Shown: positions 19,401-27,615, counted from the stretch's first letter. The stretch: DNA of 64,000 nt from Paenibacillus alba (GCF_013204855.1 NZ_JABMKZ010000026.1:48606-112605), one strand, 5' to 3'. Notes: generated by a model from the sequence alone, not told the origin. Numbers and translations: made by a program.

Positions 19401-19822
19401 TTTCTGTTTATCTTCAATCTACGGTTAGTATGGTCGTTTACGGTTTAACGACTTCCTTAGATAGGGGAGTAACGGCTTCGGTATATGGGGCAGTGTACAA
19501 TGATGGTTCCAATACTGTCGTTATTCCAAATAATAAAGTTAATACGTTTGTGATGCTTTCTTTCAGTGACACACTTGCTAATGATGGATTAACCTTGACT
19601 GGAATTAACCTTATTCCTTCTACTTTAACTATTTCCAGAGCTGGAATCACACCTGTAAGTGTTACTGGGTCTGTATACTCCGATGGTAAGTCTCTGGTCT
19701 TTGATGGCAATGCACTAAATGTGGCAGGGACCTATTTATTAAATGTCATAGCTTTAACTAAGGATCAATCAACACAAAAAATCTATGGAAAAGCTCTTCA
19801 AATTACGGTTATCCGCGAGTAA
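16451..19822 (+). CDS. Large SLH surface protein with carboxypeptidase-regulatory and Big2-like domains
   Basis: This predicted 1123-residue exported protein has a signal peptide with an extended N-region (KTSISKLLAFSMVFASLAI, ending AEAAK). Three SLH domains follow at about 55-245 (DVSNSYAKAEIEALTDAGVIGGY), so cell-wall anchoring is N-terminal, opposite to the protein at 3475. Next are an Ig-like domain, a SSSSSDSSDSSDS linker, a beta-helix-like stretch (about 375-575), a carboxypeptidase-regulatory-like fold, a DUF2135/YfaP-like domain (VLTWGENPRDLDSHLVGP), a cadherin-like domain and a Big2-like domain. ATG 16451 is chosen because AGGAGATGG lies 7 bases upstream. It is probably a matrix or adhesion protein. 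The A+T-rich codons differ from the GC-richer neighbours at 20-24 kb. Confidence 0.88.
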   Translation: MNRGNQQDKVPNQGGLATKNVIRRMKTSISKLLAFSMVFASLAIVPVGTGNIAEAAKKTLTDVSNSYAKAEIEALTDAGVIGGYEDGSFMPTKAMSRAELAKIIVLSAGLQENADKAATFTDVSSNAWYRGYVGALVASGITQGVTPTRFAPDAPVTREELVVFFIRALGLEEKASKIAIDTKLSDMDSVSSWAKADVSLGFKLGFVKGIDDGEGTLRFSPKDSAERQALARLAYEFSKNKSALVAKAETLFPDTTEVSNITITGFTSTSNTTVEVTFEKAISNVIATDFTFDGGLTVVNASLKAGYDKVVVLTTSSQTGGTIYKLSYKGVDTGKTLTGTAIGTVSGGSSSSSDSSDSSDSPSTQVFNTAGVYGPSSGTQTLTGDVRIASKNVILKNTIVTGNLVIGEEVGDGDVTLDNVQVRGVTTVSGGGKNSIHLNNTVLVSVIVNRATGVVRLVVEGTTTVQQVTLQSSAILEEFGATGTGFSNVTVSNSMPANSSVSLVGIFETVDVYASNFVVQLGDETQLSNLVLNAATSVLGNGVIQNATINTNQALFERSPNNVTVGAGGEIPTVVGRRIGFEGNIKDVNGAPVSGLEIKFRRGIGSTVGQVVYEVMTDTNGRYAVKLPFGSYTGELIKDGFIVTYVVGISAENVYNMHEDATAIRIPNADEVRIVLTWGENPRDLDSHLVGPTVNGNGFHTWYANRVNSNNELTYADLDLDDTSSYGPETTTIRKTVDGKYRFYIHHFSGSSTLRTSGAEVKVFSGDSATPVKSYVVPAGTGKELYWAVFDMDVNGSNVTYTEVNQLFASEADARGPLNFIATLVSNIYVVNDTANTIKNVAHGTAVEAFKTNVTLPAGATMEGYESNGTTIKTGAMVTGDKVIVTAANGITKKTYTVTVNPPITVTGLVYNDSVNTLVSSPVQLQVSAQTSEGQITDVSNLATWTAINPSIGTVSTTGLFTPVSSGTTVVSATYAGLTAAFNVSVYLQSTVSMVVYGLTTSLDRGVTASVYGAVYNDGSNTVVIPNNKVNTFVMLSFSDTLANDGLTLTGINLIPSTLTISRAGITPVSVTGSVYSDGKSLVFDGNALNVAGTYLLNVIALTKDQSTQKIYGKALQITVIRE

Positions 19823-19850
19823 ATTTTTATACTGAGGCCGCTGCAATCAG

Positions 19851-19890
19851 TGGCGAAGTGTGGAAGTGCTAAGCCACGGCTCACCTCCAT
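19851..19890. repeat. Terminator-linked 40-bp repeat, copy 2
   Basis: About 35 of 40 positions match the element at 11422-11461, including TGCTAAGCCAC and GCTCACCTCCAT. As there, it abuts a long terminator hairpin. Confidence 0.65.
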
Positions 19891-19897
19891 TAAAGTG

Positions 19898-19937
19898 AAA
19901 AGAAAGAAGTGCCCGCAAGAAGGGTGCTTCTTTCTTC
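19898..19937. terminator. Bidirectional terminator between convergent genes
   Basis: AGAAAGAAGTGCCC pairs with GGGTGCTTCTTTCT (two wobble pairs) around GCAAGAA. It serves the SLH gene on the plus strand and the SGNH gene on the minus strand. Confidence 0.75.
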
Positions 19938-20006
19938 TGTATGATCGTATAAGAAGAAAGACCCCAGCTAGGTCAATCCCGCGGACTGCAGCATAAAGTG
20001 AGGCAG

Positions 20007-20651
20007 CTACTTGCGTGGAATAAGATACGGCGCCAAACCCGCCGCAATAACATGATGCCCCCTATCGTTGGGATGGATGGGCAGAGAGCCGCTTAAGGCA
20101 TCCTCAATCTTTCCGTTTTTATAGCCATAGATAAGATTCGCTTGCTTTCCTTCGAACCATGTATGAACAGGGACGATACTTGTACTGTAGCTTTGCGCAA
20201 GTTCGGTTGTCAAACGATTGAGTAGACCTACCGACTCTGCTGCAAGAGGGCTGTTCGGGAATGGGTTGTATTGGGTGCAGCAGAAGATGCGGGCATGGCA
20301 TCCTTTTTTTATTTGATTTAAAATGGCACTTAGATTACGCTTATAGTTGGCTGCTATTTGTTTTGCGGCTGATGGCTGCTGAGTTTTGAGAGAAATCAGT
20401 GCAGCGTTTGCTAAATCTACGCCTCCAATCCAAATTGTAACGACATCAGAATCCCTAAGCACGGGCGCTCCTCGCCATATCACAGAATCTAGAAGATCAT
20501 CGCTGGTCCAACCAGGCCGAGCCATGACATAACCAGTAACCCTGCGGGAGCTTGAGTTTAAACTGGATACCGTCAACTGGGGATAAGCGTTTGCGAATGA
20601 AGAGGCGTTTTCCCCAAATGTAATAGAATCTCCAAGAGCTGTGTAGATCAT
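20007..20651 (-). CDS. SGNH/GDSL-type hydrolase, partly degenerate
   Basis: This 214-residue cytoplasmic protein has the GDSL block at the very N-terminus (ALGDSITFGENA, nucleophile Ser9), which is typical of short SGNH esterases acting on acyl or acetyl groups of lipids or sugars. The conserved block-III Asn is replaced (IGGVDL, V where GxND has N), and in the last block the His193 of HPNDRGH is present but the position of the Asp of DxxH is Leu190. The catalytic geometry is therefore in doubt. GGTGAT and GAGGGG precede the ATG. It has no signal peptide and stands alone, with terminators on both sides. The substrate is unknown. Confidence 0.8.
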   Translation of the reverse strand: MIYTALGDSITFGENASSFANAYPQLTVSSLNSSSRRVTGYVMARPGWTSDDLLDSVIWRGAPVLRDSDVVTIWIGGVDLANAALISLKTQQPSAAKQIAANYKRNLSAILNQIKKGCHARIFCCTQYNPFPNSPLAAESVGLLNRLTTELAQSYSTSIVPVHTWFEGKQANLIYGYKNGKIEDALSGSLPIHPNDRGHHVIAAGLAPYLIPRK

Positions 20652-20841
20652 AAGAATATCACCAACCCCTCAATTAATCAGACTTATGGTGCAAATAACT
20701 AAATGAAAGATCGGTACGAATGATCTTTTTTGGGTTTACTCCTGCATGTTATCAAGTGCATCTTAAAGATATAATATTGCAATTATGTTTAGGTTGTGTG
20801 GGTGTAAATGAGTATAGATTCAAATAACAGTGATATGTAAG

Positions 20842-20867
20842 AAAAAGCACCCTTGCGGGTGCTTTTT
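20842..20867. terminator. Terminator of the mannosidase gene
   Basis: AAAAAGCACCC / GGGTGCTTTTT with loop TTGC lies about 90 bases beyond the mannosidase stop. The rest of the 307-base gap 20652-20958 shows no gene. Confidence 0.8.
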
Positions 20868-20958
20868 GCTTATATTATCTCTGAGCATACTGCTCTGTCA
20901 GTCCCAATCGATATTTTTATTAAAAGGGGCTTTAGCTTTGCTTCTGAAATACGGTGGC

Positions 20959-23433
20959 CTAACGCTCAAGCAAAGAAGTTTCCGTCACGCTGCGGGTCTC
21001 CGGATCGTACCGTAATGTCTTGATCTCGAATCCGGCGAGCGAGATAGGAACGCGAGCGGCGTTGCCGCCGAGTACCAGCGCGGTGTCGCGCGCTTGGCCG
21101 GTAGGCTCGAACAAGCGCAGGATGTAGCCTTCTCCGCGCTCTTCGCGTTTGAACGCCGTAAGCTGCACGACGTCGTCTTCGAGCACGAAGGGGCTATTCG
21201 GCGTTTCACCGTTGCCCGACGGGAAGAAGGACAGCACGAACGGCTTCTCGCCGTGTGCGAGCGCTTCGCGGTCGATGGCTTCGAGCCGTTCTGTTGCGGA
21301 GCCTGCGGCGTTCAGCCAGAACGTGAATTGGCGTTCGCCCTGATCCATCCGCGGCAAAAACCGGTCTTGCACGACGAGTGGCCGATCATTGATCGGATGC
21401 GCACAGTAAGCGGACGAGCGAAGAAGCGTCATGCGGATTTCGCCATCTTGGAAATCCGAGCCGTACACGCCGTCGTTCGTGACGGTAAGGGCGTAACGTT
21501 CGCCGACAGCGGCTACCCACTTTTGAGCGATCGCTTCGTCACCGTTCGTTGGAAGCTCAGCCACGCCATACATGGTTTGTCCGCGATAGCTGCTGGAAGA
21601 CCCAAGTGCTGTCGGAATCGACCACTTCAGCATTTTGTCCTTCTCGCTCCAGAAGACGCGGACATGAACTTCGATTTCTGTGCTATGCTTCGGCAATTTG
21701 TACGTCTGTACGATCTGGGAGTCGCGGTAAAAGAACACGGCTTCAATCACCGAGCGGACGTCCCCGTCCTCAATGACGCGAACCGACGGCAACAATGCTT
21801 GGTTGACCCCGGAGAAATCGGTACCCTGGCCGGGGGGCATAAGCTGGAACTGGCCGAGCATGTCGCGGAATGCGACTACGTCCATCCGCCATGGATCGCT
21901 GTTATCGTTCATGACGATCGGCAGGCACGCATTCGGTGTCAAGACGCTTACGCCGTCCACGGCATACTCGTCAATTAAGCCGGTCATCGCGTTCACGACG
22001 ACGGACAAGCGGTCGGTGCGGAAGGAGATTCGCCCGTCCTCCGTTTTCAGTACGGGGGCAGGCTTCTCTGGCAGCAGCTCAATACGGCACTCGAACCGAC
22101 TCATCGCCATCGGCGGCAGCTCGGCTTCAAATGTCACCTTTTTCCGCCAATCGAGGTTTAGGTTGCTGTCTTCCTTTTCTGGCTGGGAAGTGACACGCTT
22201 GCCGTCTTTGTAGACGACGGGCATGGAAAATTCTTCTTTCCAATTTTGGTCTTCGAGCATGAATTCGCACTCCCAAACACCTCGGACTGGGAAAGGATGT
22301 GGATTAAACGCAAGAATCGGATATTCCCCTGGCGCCGCGGCCCGCTGTCCGGCGGCCAATGCGAAGAAAGCGCGAGTTTTCAGCTTGCTGAGTACTTCCA
22401 AGCCGTGGTCCAGGCCGCGAAGCGAGGTGTCTTCTACGCTCTGTACGGAAGAACCGGGCAAAATATCGTGAAACTGGCTCGTAAGCAAATCCTGCTGAGC
22501 GTCTTGGAGAGCTTCATATGGATACGCGACCGTGCCAGCCAGCGCGGCGACAGACAACATTTTCTCGGTGACGAACAATTCATTTTCGAGCATTCGGTGT
22601 TTTTGCTTAATCCGGACTTGTGACGTGTAGCAACCGACGAACCTGGGGTTCAAGTCCTGAGTGAGCACCGGTAAATCGCGTTCTGCCGCCAGTTCCTTGA
22701 AGTATGCCTCGGGCGTCGAGTGAACGATTTGGAAGTCGTCCGTCTTCGCAGCGAGCTCCGCGATCAGTTTTAAATCGATTCTGGACGGACCACCGCCATG
22801 GTTGCCGACGCCCCAGAGCACGAGCCCGATCGGTGCGTCGGCGTTCGCCTCCAGCCAATTGCCGATTTTGTCCGCGGACTTGCCGAGCAATGAATTGTAG
22901 CCGCCCCACACTTTATGTGCCATGACGGAGCTGCCGTTGAATCCTTGCCAGACGAAATCTTGCGCAGGTACTTCCAACTCATCGGGACGCATGAAAATAT
23001 AAGAATCGTAGCCCGCGAGCTGCATAATCTGCACGAGCCCTTTGGAATGGCCAAATGGGTCGAAATTGATGGCGGTCGTCGGTTCCGCGTAGTCACCAAA
23101 CTTGTCGCGGAAATACGTTCGACCTGCGAGAATCTGGCGCACGATCGATTCACCGGAGGGCATGTTGCAATCTGGCTGCAAGTACCAGCCGCCCATGATA
23201 TGCCATCGGCCAGCAGCGACCAGCCGGCGAATCCGCTCGAATAGTTGGGGTTCGTATTCTTCGACCCATTGATACAGGATGACTTCGTTGTGGTTGAAGA
23301 TGTAGCCCTCGAATTCCTCGCAAAAATCAGCCGCAGCACGGAAAGTGGATACCGCCGCCGCCGCGCCTTCCTCCCATTGCCATTGCCATACAGGGTCCAA
23401 GTGTGCGTTGCTAAGCAGGTGCAGTTTTTTCAT
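20959..23433 (-). CDS. GH38 alpha-mannosidase
   Basis: This 824-residue glycoside hydrolase of family 38 releases alpha-mannosyl residues and probably works in the cytoplasm, since there is no signal peptide. Zinc ligands His11 and Asp13 are in NAHLDPVW; the nucleophile Asp125 is in NFDPFGHSKG; another zinc ligand is His322 in QFHDILPGSS. The long C-terminal half is the expected all-beta region. The start at 23433 follows GAGAGAGGATG. Its composition is markedly GC-rich, and long open frames appear on the opposite strand for that reason only. A divergent AraC-type regulator gene starts 168 bases away, a usual arrangement for a substrate-induced glycosidase. Confidence 0.92.
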   Translation of the reverse strand: MKKLHLLSNAHLDPVWQWQWEEGAAAAVSTFRAAADFCEEFEGYIFNHNEVILYQWVEEYEPQLFERIRRLVAAGRWHIMGGWYLQPDCNMPSGESIVRQILAGRTYFRDKFGDYAEPTTAINFDPFGHSKGLVQIMQLAGYDSYIFMRPDELEVPAQDFVWQGFNGSSVMAHKVWGGYNSLLGKSADKIGNWLEANADAPIGLVLWGVGNHGGGPSRIDLKLIAELAAKTDDFQIVHSTPEAYFKELAAERDLPVLTQDLNPRFVGCYTSQVRIKQKHRMLENELFVTEKMLSVAALAGTVAYPYEALQDAQQDLLTSQFHDILPGSSVQSVEDTSLRGLDHGLEVLSKLKTRAFFALAAGQRAAAPGEYPILAFNPHPFPVRGVWECEFMLEDQNWKEEFSMPVVYKDGKRVTSQPEKEDSNLNLDWRKKVTFEAELPPMAMSRFECRIELLPEKPAPVLKTEDGRISFRTDRLSVVVNAMTGLIDEYAVDGVSVLTPNACLPIVMNDNSDPWRMDVVAFRDMLGQFQLMPPGQGTDFSGVNQALLPSVRVIEDGDVRSVIEAVFFYRDSQIVQTYKLPKHSTEIEVHVRVFWSEKDKMLKWSIPTALGSSSSYRGQTMYGVAELPTNGDEAIAQKWVAAVGERYALTVTNDGVYGSDFQDGEIRMTLLRSSAYCAHPINDRPLVVQDRFLPRMDQGERQFTFWLNAAGSATERLEAIDREALAHGEKPFVLSFFPSGNGETPNSPFVLEDDVVQLTAFKREERGEGYILRLFEPTGQARDTALVLGGNAARVPISLAGFEIKTLRYDPETRSVTETSLLER

Positions 23434-23600
23434 TCGTCATCGACATCCTCTCTCGCTTTGTAGCACTTTTATTGTTTCATAGGCAGCATAGATTGGAAAT
23501 CGCGAGGAATGACTTAGATTTGCACAAATATGATGTTTGGGGAAGGGGTCGTAGTGATCATCGTTGAACTTCTTCTATATAGATTGGGGGATTGAACCGC

Positions 23601-24542
23601 ATGAGAATGCTGGAGTTGAAGTCTCAGACGCAATTTTTGACCCATCACGCTTGCCGCCGTATCGCATTCAACGACGCCATCGTCGAATGGATCGACATTT
23701 TGTTTGAGAACGCCGCGGGATTCCCCTATTGTGCGCCTCACTCGCACGACTGGTTTGAATTCAACTATGTTGCCGAGGGTACGATGGACACCGCCTTCGA
23801 CGACGGCATCATGCAACGGATGGAAGCCGGCGATTTCGTTCTGATTCCGCCGGGAACGGTTCATTCCCACCGATACGATGCTGAGTTCCCCCATGAAGGG
23901 CTATGTCTCAGGTGGCGGGTGACCCGCAGGGAAGGCGCAGCAGCAGACGAAATTGCCGTCTACGACAAGTTGATGCGCTTAAAAGATTGGGCGCCCACTC
24001 CTCTGAGGGACGAAATCGGATTGGGCGAAAGGCTGGAGAAGCTGCTTGGCGAGTCGGAAGCGGGGGAGCAGGCTGTGTTCCTGCAAATGTCTTTTGTTCG
24101 CCTGCTGCTGCGTCTCTCTGAATCTGCGGCTTCTTCCACGAGGCGAGCTCATCCTTACGCTGAGAAGTTCAGTAACGGTCTCGTGCGCAAAGTAGACATC
24201 TTTCTCGGCGACTTGCAAGACCGGGAGCTGGACGTCAAGCTGCTCGCCGCTTCCCTGCACCTCAGCTATGCCCATGTCGCGCGGGAATTCAAGCGTCACA
24301 CCGGCCGTACGATACTCCAGCGCATGACGGAGATTCGGCTGAACAAAGCGATCGACTTGCTGCTGCATTCCGATCTATCGATGAGAGAAGTCGCAGAGCA
24401 GGCTGGCTTCTCGAGCGCCTACTACTTCAGTCGCGTTTTTAAAGCCACGCAAGGCGTCAACCCAACGCGGTACCGAGCGGAGGGAGTTCAGCCGGAAGCG
24501 AGCAACGGGCAAGAGAGCCAATACGCGGAGCCTTTGTATTGA
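23601..24542 (+). CDS. AraC-family regulator with cupin domain
   Basis: This 313-residue protein has an N-terminal cupin ligand-binding domain (HSHDWFEFNYVAEG; GDFVLIPPGTVHSHRY) and a C-terminal AraC pair of helix-turn-helix motifs (LDVKLLAASLHLSYAHVAREF and AEQAGFSSAYYFSRVFKATQG, then NPTRYR). ATG 23601 is chosen over TTG 23592 because GGGGG ends at 23590. The gene is divergent from the GH38 mannosidase and shares its GC-rich codon use, so it most likely activates that gene when a mannosyl sugar is present. The target sites are probably in 23434-23600 but are not evident. Confidence 0.9.
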   Translation: MRMLELKSQTQFLTHHACRRIAFNDAIVEWIDILFENAAGFPYCAPHSHDWFEFNYVAEGTMDTAFDDGIMQRMEAGDFVLIPPGTVHSHRYDAEFPHEGLCLRWRVTRREGAAADEIAVYDKLMRLKDWAPTPLRDEIGLGERLEKLLGESEAGEQAVFLQMSFVRLLLRLSESAASSTRRAHPYAEKFSNGLVRKVDIFLGDLQDRELDVKLLAASLHLSYAHVAREFKRHTGRTILQRMTEIRLNKAIDLLLHSDLSMREVAEQAGFSSAYYFSRVFKATQGVNPTRYRAEGVQPEASNGQESQYAEPLY

Positions 24543-24592
24543 TATAAAATGCGAGTGGTGATTTACTAAGCTGTGGCACAGTCGATACAAAT

Positions 24593-24622
24593 AAAAAAGA
24601 CACCGAATGGGGTGTCTTTTTT
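24593..24622 (+). terminator. Rho-independent terminator
   Basis: AAAAAAGACACC / GGTGTCTTTTTT, 12 bp without mismatch. A degenerate third copy of the terminator-linked repeat stands before it at 24551-24576. Confidence 0.85.
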
Positions 24623-24808
24623 ATTCATTATCTCTAGCATGAAATTTATAAAGGAACAAGGATGTTTATTCCTTGTATAATCTAATCTGTCCTTGCTGCG
24701 TAATTCCAGTGTAATATTGAATTCTTAGGATTAAATTACCACCATTACAAAAAAACTAGCCCCATAAGTTACATCCAATGATCCTTAGACTAACCTATCC
24801 AAGTAATG

Positions 24809-24823
24809 TTACATGACATGTAA
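24809..24823. promoter_or_regulatory. Perfect palindrome upstream of glutamate dehydrogenase
   Basis: TTACATG-A-CATGTAA is an exact inverted repeat 69 bases before the dehydrogenase start. It looks like an operator. It does not fit the GlnR/TnrA consensus TGTNA-N7-TNACA, so the regulator is not identified. No gene is seen in 24623-24891. Confidence 0.5.
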
Positions 24824-24891
24824 ATTTTGGTTGCTAATATAGTAAAACACTTTTACAATACAATAAACTAGTGACGAAGGTGGTTAAGGTT

Positions 24892-26262
24892 GTGACAGTT
24901 CAAGTAGAGAATGAAGTTGCGGCAAGAGATTATATTCAAGCAGTATACGAAACTGTAGTTAAGCGCAATCCCCATGAGAATGAGTTCCATCAAGCTGTGA
25001 AGGAAATATTGGAGTCGTTGACTCCTGTTATCGCTAAACATCCGAAGTACATGAAGCACAGCATTCTTGAGCGCCTTGTGGAGCCGGAGCGTCTTATCAC
25101 TTTCCGTGTGCCATGGGTGGATGATCATGGAGTTACGCATGTGAATCGTGGTTTCCGTGTTCAATTTAATGGTGCTATTGGACCGTACAAGGGTGGTCTG
25201 CGGTTTCATCCCTCTGTTAATGCCAGCATTATTAAGTTTCTAGGCTTTGAGCAAACGTTCAAAAACTCCCTTACAGGCCAGCCTATCGGCGGTGGCAAAG
25301 GGGGATCCGATTTCGATCCTAAAGGGAAGTCGGACAACGAAGTCATGCGCTTTACGCAAAGCTTCATGACGGAGCTGTATAAATATATTGGACAAGACAC
25401 GGACGTGCCGGCCGGAGATATTGGTGTTGGTGCGCGTGAAATTGGCTACATGTTCGGTCAATATAAGAGAATTCGCGGCGCTTACGAGGCTGGTGTATTG
25501 ACAGGCAAAGGGATCATTTATGGCGGAAGCTTGGCTCGTACCGAAGCTACGGGTTATGGCTGTGTTTATTTTGTGAATGAAATGCTGCAAGCCAAGGGTC
25601 TTAGTCTAGAAGGCAGTACTGTCGTTGTTTCCGGTTCCGGGAATGTAGCGATTTATTCCATACAGAAGGCTACGCAGTTGGGAGCTAAGGTTGTTGCTTG
25701 CAGTGACTCCAATGGCTACATCTATGACAAGGATGGAATCAATTTAGACACAGTACGACGGTTGAAAGAGGTCGAAAGAAAACGGATTAGCGAGTACGTC
25801 AATGAGCATCCGAACGCGACTTATCACGAAGGCTGTAACGGCATCTGGACCATTCCTTGTGACATTGCGCTTCCAAGTGCAACGCAGAATGAGATTGACG
25901 AGGAAATGGCGAGAATTCTTGTAAGAAATGGCGTAAAAGCTGTCGGAGAAGGCGCGAACATGCCGTCGACGCTTGAAGCGATTGAAGTCTTCTTGCAAGC
26001 GGGTGTGCTTTTTGGACCGGCCAAAGCGGCGAATGCAGGCGGAGTTGCTGTATCAGCCCTAGAAATGTCTCAAAACAGCATGAGATATTCCTGGCATTTC
26101 CATGAGGTGGATGACAAGCTTCACACGATTATGAAAAATATTTACCGCAGCTCCGTCCAAGCGGCAGAGGAATACGGACATCCAGGCAATCTCGTAGTAG
26201 GCGCCAATATTGCTGGCTTTATTAAAGTGGCCGACGCTATGATTGCGCAAGGTGTTATTTAA
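24892..26262 (+). CDS. gdhA: NADP-type glutamate dehydrogenase
   Basis: This 456-residue enzyme makes glutamate from 2-oxoglutarate and ammonia in the cytoplasm. The length and the sequence (FRVQFNGAIGPYKGGLRFHP, then PIGGGKGGSDFDPKGKS with catalytic lysines) fit the small hexameric GdhA class, which usually uses NADPH. The nucleotide-binding region has VVVSGSGNVAIYSIQ, and the catalytic Asp is in DVPAGDIGVG. GTG 24892 is chosen because AAGGTGG lies 8 bases upstream; GTG 24871 has no such site. It is a single-gene unit with a terminator at 26335. The upstream palindrome may control it with nitrogen supply. Confidence 0.92.
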   Translation: MTVQVENEVAARDYIQAVYETVVKRNPHENEFHQAVKEILESLTPVIAKHPKYMKHSILERLVEPERLITFRVPWVDDHGVTHVNRGFRVQFNGAIGPYKGGLRFHPSVNASIIKFLGFEQTFKNSLTGQPIGGGKGGSDFDPKGKSDNEVMRFTQSFMTELYKYIGQDTDVPAGDIGVGAREIGYMFGQYKRIRGAYEAGVLTGKGIIYGGSLARTEATGYGCVYFVNEMLQAKGLSLEGSTVVVSGSGNVAIYSIQKATQLGAKVVACSDSNGYIYDKDGINLDTVRRLKEVERKRISEYVNEHPNATYHEGCNGIWTIPCDIALPSATQNEIDEEMARILVRNGVKAVGEGANMPSTLEAIEVFLQAGVLFGPAKAANAGGVAVSALEMSQNSMRYSWHFHEVDDKLHTIMKNIYRSSVQAAEEYGHPGNLVVGANIAGFIKVADAMIAQGVI

Positions 26263-26334
26263 AGGAAGTTGCAATTATCTTTCTATAAATGTGGTTTTAC
26301 GCTGCCATGGCGTGCCTCCATTAACGATATCCAT

Positions 26335-26376
26335 AAAAGAGCTCGACCATTCAACTGCGGATGGCGGGCTCTTTGT
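26335..26376 (+). terminator. gdhA terminator
   Basis: AAAGAGCTCG pairs with CGGGCTCTTT across a 19-base loop, followed by GTGTG and the poly-T run. Confidence 0.7.
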
Positions 26377-26378
26377 GT

Positions 26379-26440
<62 letters not shown>

Positions 26441-26463
26441 TAACGCTCATCTCCGGGAAAATG

Positions 26464-26488
26464 AAAGAAGCACCCTCTGGGGTGCTTT
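26464..26488. terminator. Terminator hairpin after the poly-T run
   Basis: AAGCACCC / GGGGTGCTT with loop TCT. On the minus strand it stands 88 bases after the stop of the small peptide gene. Confidence 0.65.
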
Positions 26489-26575
26489 AATGAGTTTGCG
26501 TTAGAGATTTATGTTTTGAGGCGAAGGTACGCCTATAAATGATGCGCATAGGTGTCAGATTGCAATGTTTTTTTG

Positions 26576-26752
26576 TTATTGTGGATTCGCGATGATCTTA
26601 CCGTTTAACCATTCGAATTCGTATTCGAATTGTGCTGTTGAGTCATAGAGCTCAGGTGAGTACGGACGAACAATATGACTCTCTGTTGCACTCACGCCCA
26701 AAGCGGATAGGGATAATAAGCAGGCAAATGCAACAATAATTTTTGCTGTCAT
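26576..26752 (-). CDS. Small secreted peptide, 58 residues
   Basis: This short gene encodes 58 residues. The N-terminus (MTAKIIVAFACLLSLSALGV, then SATES) is a clear signal peptide. The mature part is about 34 residues, acidic and aromatic (YSPELYDSTAQFEYEFEWLN). GGAGG lies 9 bases before the ATG, a strong site, and a terminator hairpin follows the stop. Size and layout fit a secreted signalling or envelope peptide, similar in size to Phr-type precursors, but no Rap-like partner is adjacent. No family is recognised. The signal peptide with a well-placed ribosome binding site argues strongly that it is real. Confidence 0.7.
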   Translation of the reverse strand: MTAKIIVAFACLLSLSALGVSATESHIVRPYSPELYDSTAQFEYEFEWLNGKIIANPQ

Positions 26753-26965
26753 ATTCCGATGCCTCCATCACGATAAGATAACTTCATTGTAAGGTGGATA
26801 TGTGAGTGGAGTGTTATCACTAAGTAAATATTTTGTTTACGTAAGTGAAAATGATTTGCTTGTTTCAGGGATAAAGAGATTTCTAATAAATTGAAAGTTA
26901 AACGTTTTTAGGATTCATTTATTTATATGATATAATTAGAGTAAGTTATTGCTGGAGGTGACGAG

Positions 26966-27223
26966 ATGCGATGGGAAGAAGTGCAGGAGCGATTTCCTAA
27001 TGAATGGGTTGTACTAGAAGCTACGAAGGCACATTCTGAAGAGGGGAAACGTTATATTGAAGAAGTTGTGGTTATTGACAAATTTGATGACTCAACAGCA
27101 GCGTTACGTCGATATAGCGAGTTACACAAGAAAGATCCTCATCGTGAGTATTGTTTTTTTCATACGTCTCGCTCTGCTTTGGTGGCACGTGAACGATATG
27201 TCGGAGTGCGAGGGCCTCGATGA
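26966..27223 (+). CDS. Conserved hypothetical protein, first of a pair
   Basis: This 85-residue soluble protein (MRWEEVQERFPNEWVVLEAT; YSELHKKDPHREYCFFHTSR) has a perfect GGAGGTGA site 5 bases before the ATG. It has no signal peptide. Its stop overlaps the start of the retropepsin-like gene as ATGA, so the two are translated together and probably act together. The sequence is of a type found beside aspartyl-protease-like genes in Firmicutes. The function is unknown. Confidence 0.75.
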   Translation: MRWEEVQERFPNEWVVLEATKAHSEEGKRYIEEVVVIDKFDDSTAALRRYSELHKKDPHREYCFFHTSRSALVARERYVGVRGPR

Positions 27224-27615
27224 ATTTTAATATACATTATGGTCTCCCCTTTGTGACTGTCACAATTCAATTTCGTGGGAAAAGACTGACACTCCAAAAA
27301 GTTCTGCTAGATACAGGATCTGCAGGAACGATTTTTAATTCTGATGTGGTTGGGGTGATTGGAGTGATTCCTGAATCTGAAGACGTAGTTGATACTATTC
27401 GAGGTGTCGGTGGAGTTGAATACGTATATACAAAGAATTTTGATGCTATTTATCTTGATAGAGTTTGCTTAGATAACTTTCAAGTTGAGGTTGGGAATAT
27501 GGATTACGGGATGGAAATTGAAGGAATCCTTGGGTTTGATTTTATTCAAACTGCAAATCTAATCATAGATACGGTTAGAATGGAAGTCTATTCAGAAAAC
27601 CAGAAGAAGAACTAG
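27220..27615 (+). CDS. Retropepsin-like aspartyl protease
   Basis: This 131-residue protein has the active-site motif LLDTGSAGTIFNSDV near residue 30 and the late hydrophobic-Gly pair (GILGFDFI) of one-lobed aspartyl proteases, which work as homodimers like retroviral proteases. There is no signal peptide or membrane helix, so it is probably cytoplasmic. It overlaps the upstream gene by 4 bases. The substrate is unknown; the upstream small protein is one candidate. A terminator follows at 27699-27740. Confidence 0.8.
   Translation: MNFNIHYGLPFVTVTIQFRGKRLTLQKVLLDTGSAGTIFNSDVVGVIGVIPESEDVVDTIRGVGGVEYVYTKNFDAIYLDRVCLDNFQVEVGNMDYGMEIEGILGFDFIQTANLIIDTVRMEVYSENQKKN

Noticed and set aside
21094..21978. 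A 294-codon plus-strand frame opposite the mannosidase gene
   Set aside because: It is a by-product of GC-rich codons on the real minus-strand gene; it has no ribosome binding site or recognisable family.
24809..24823. GlnR/TnrA box before gdhA
   Set aside because: The palindrome does not match TGTNA-N7-TNACA on either strand.
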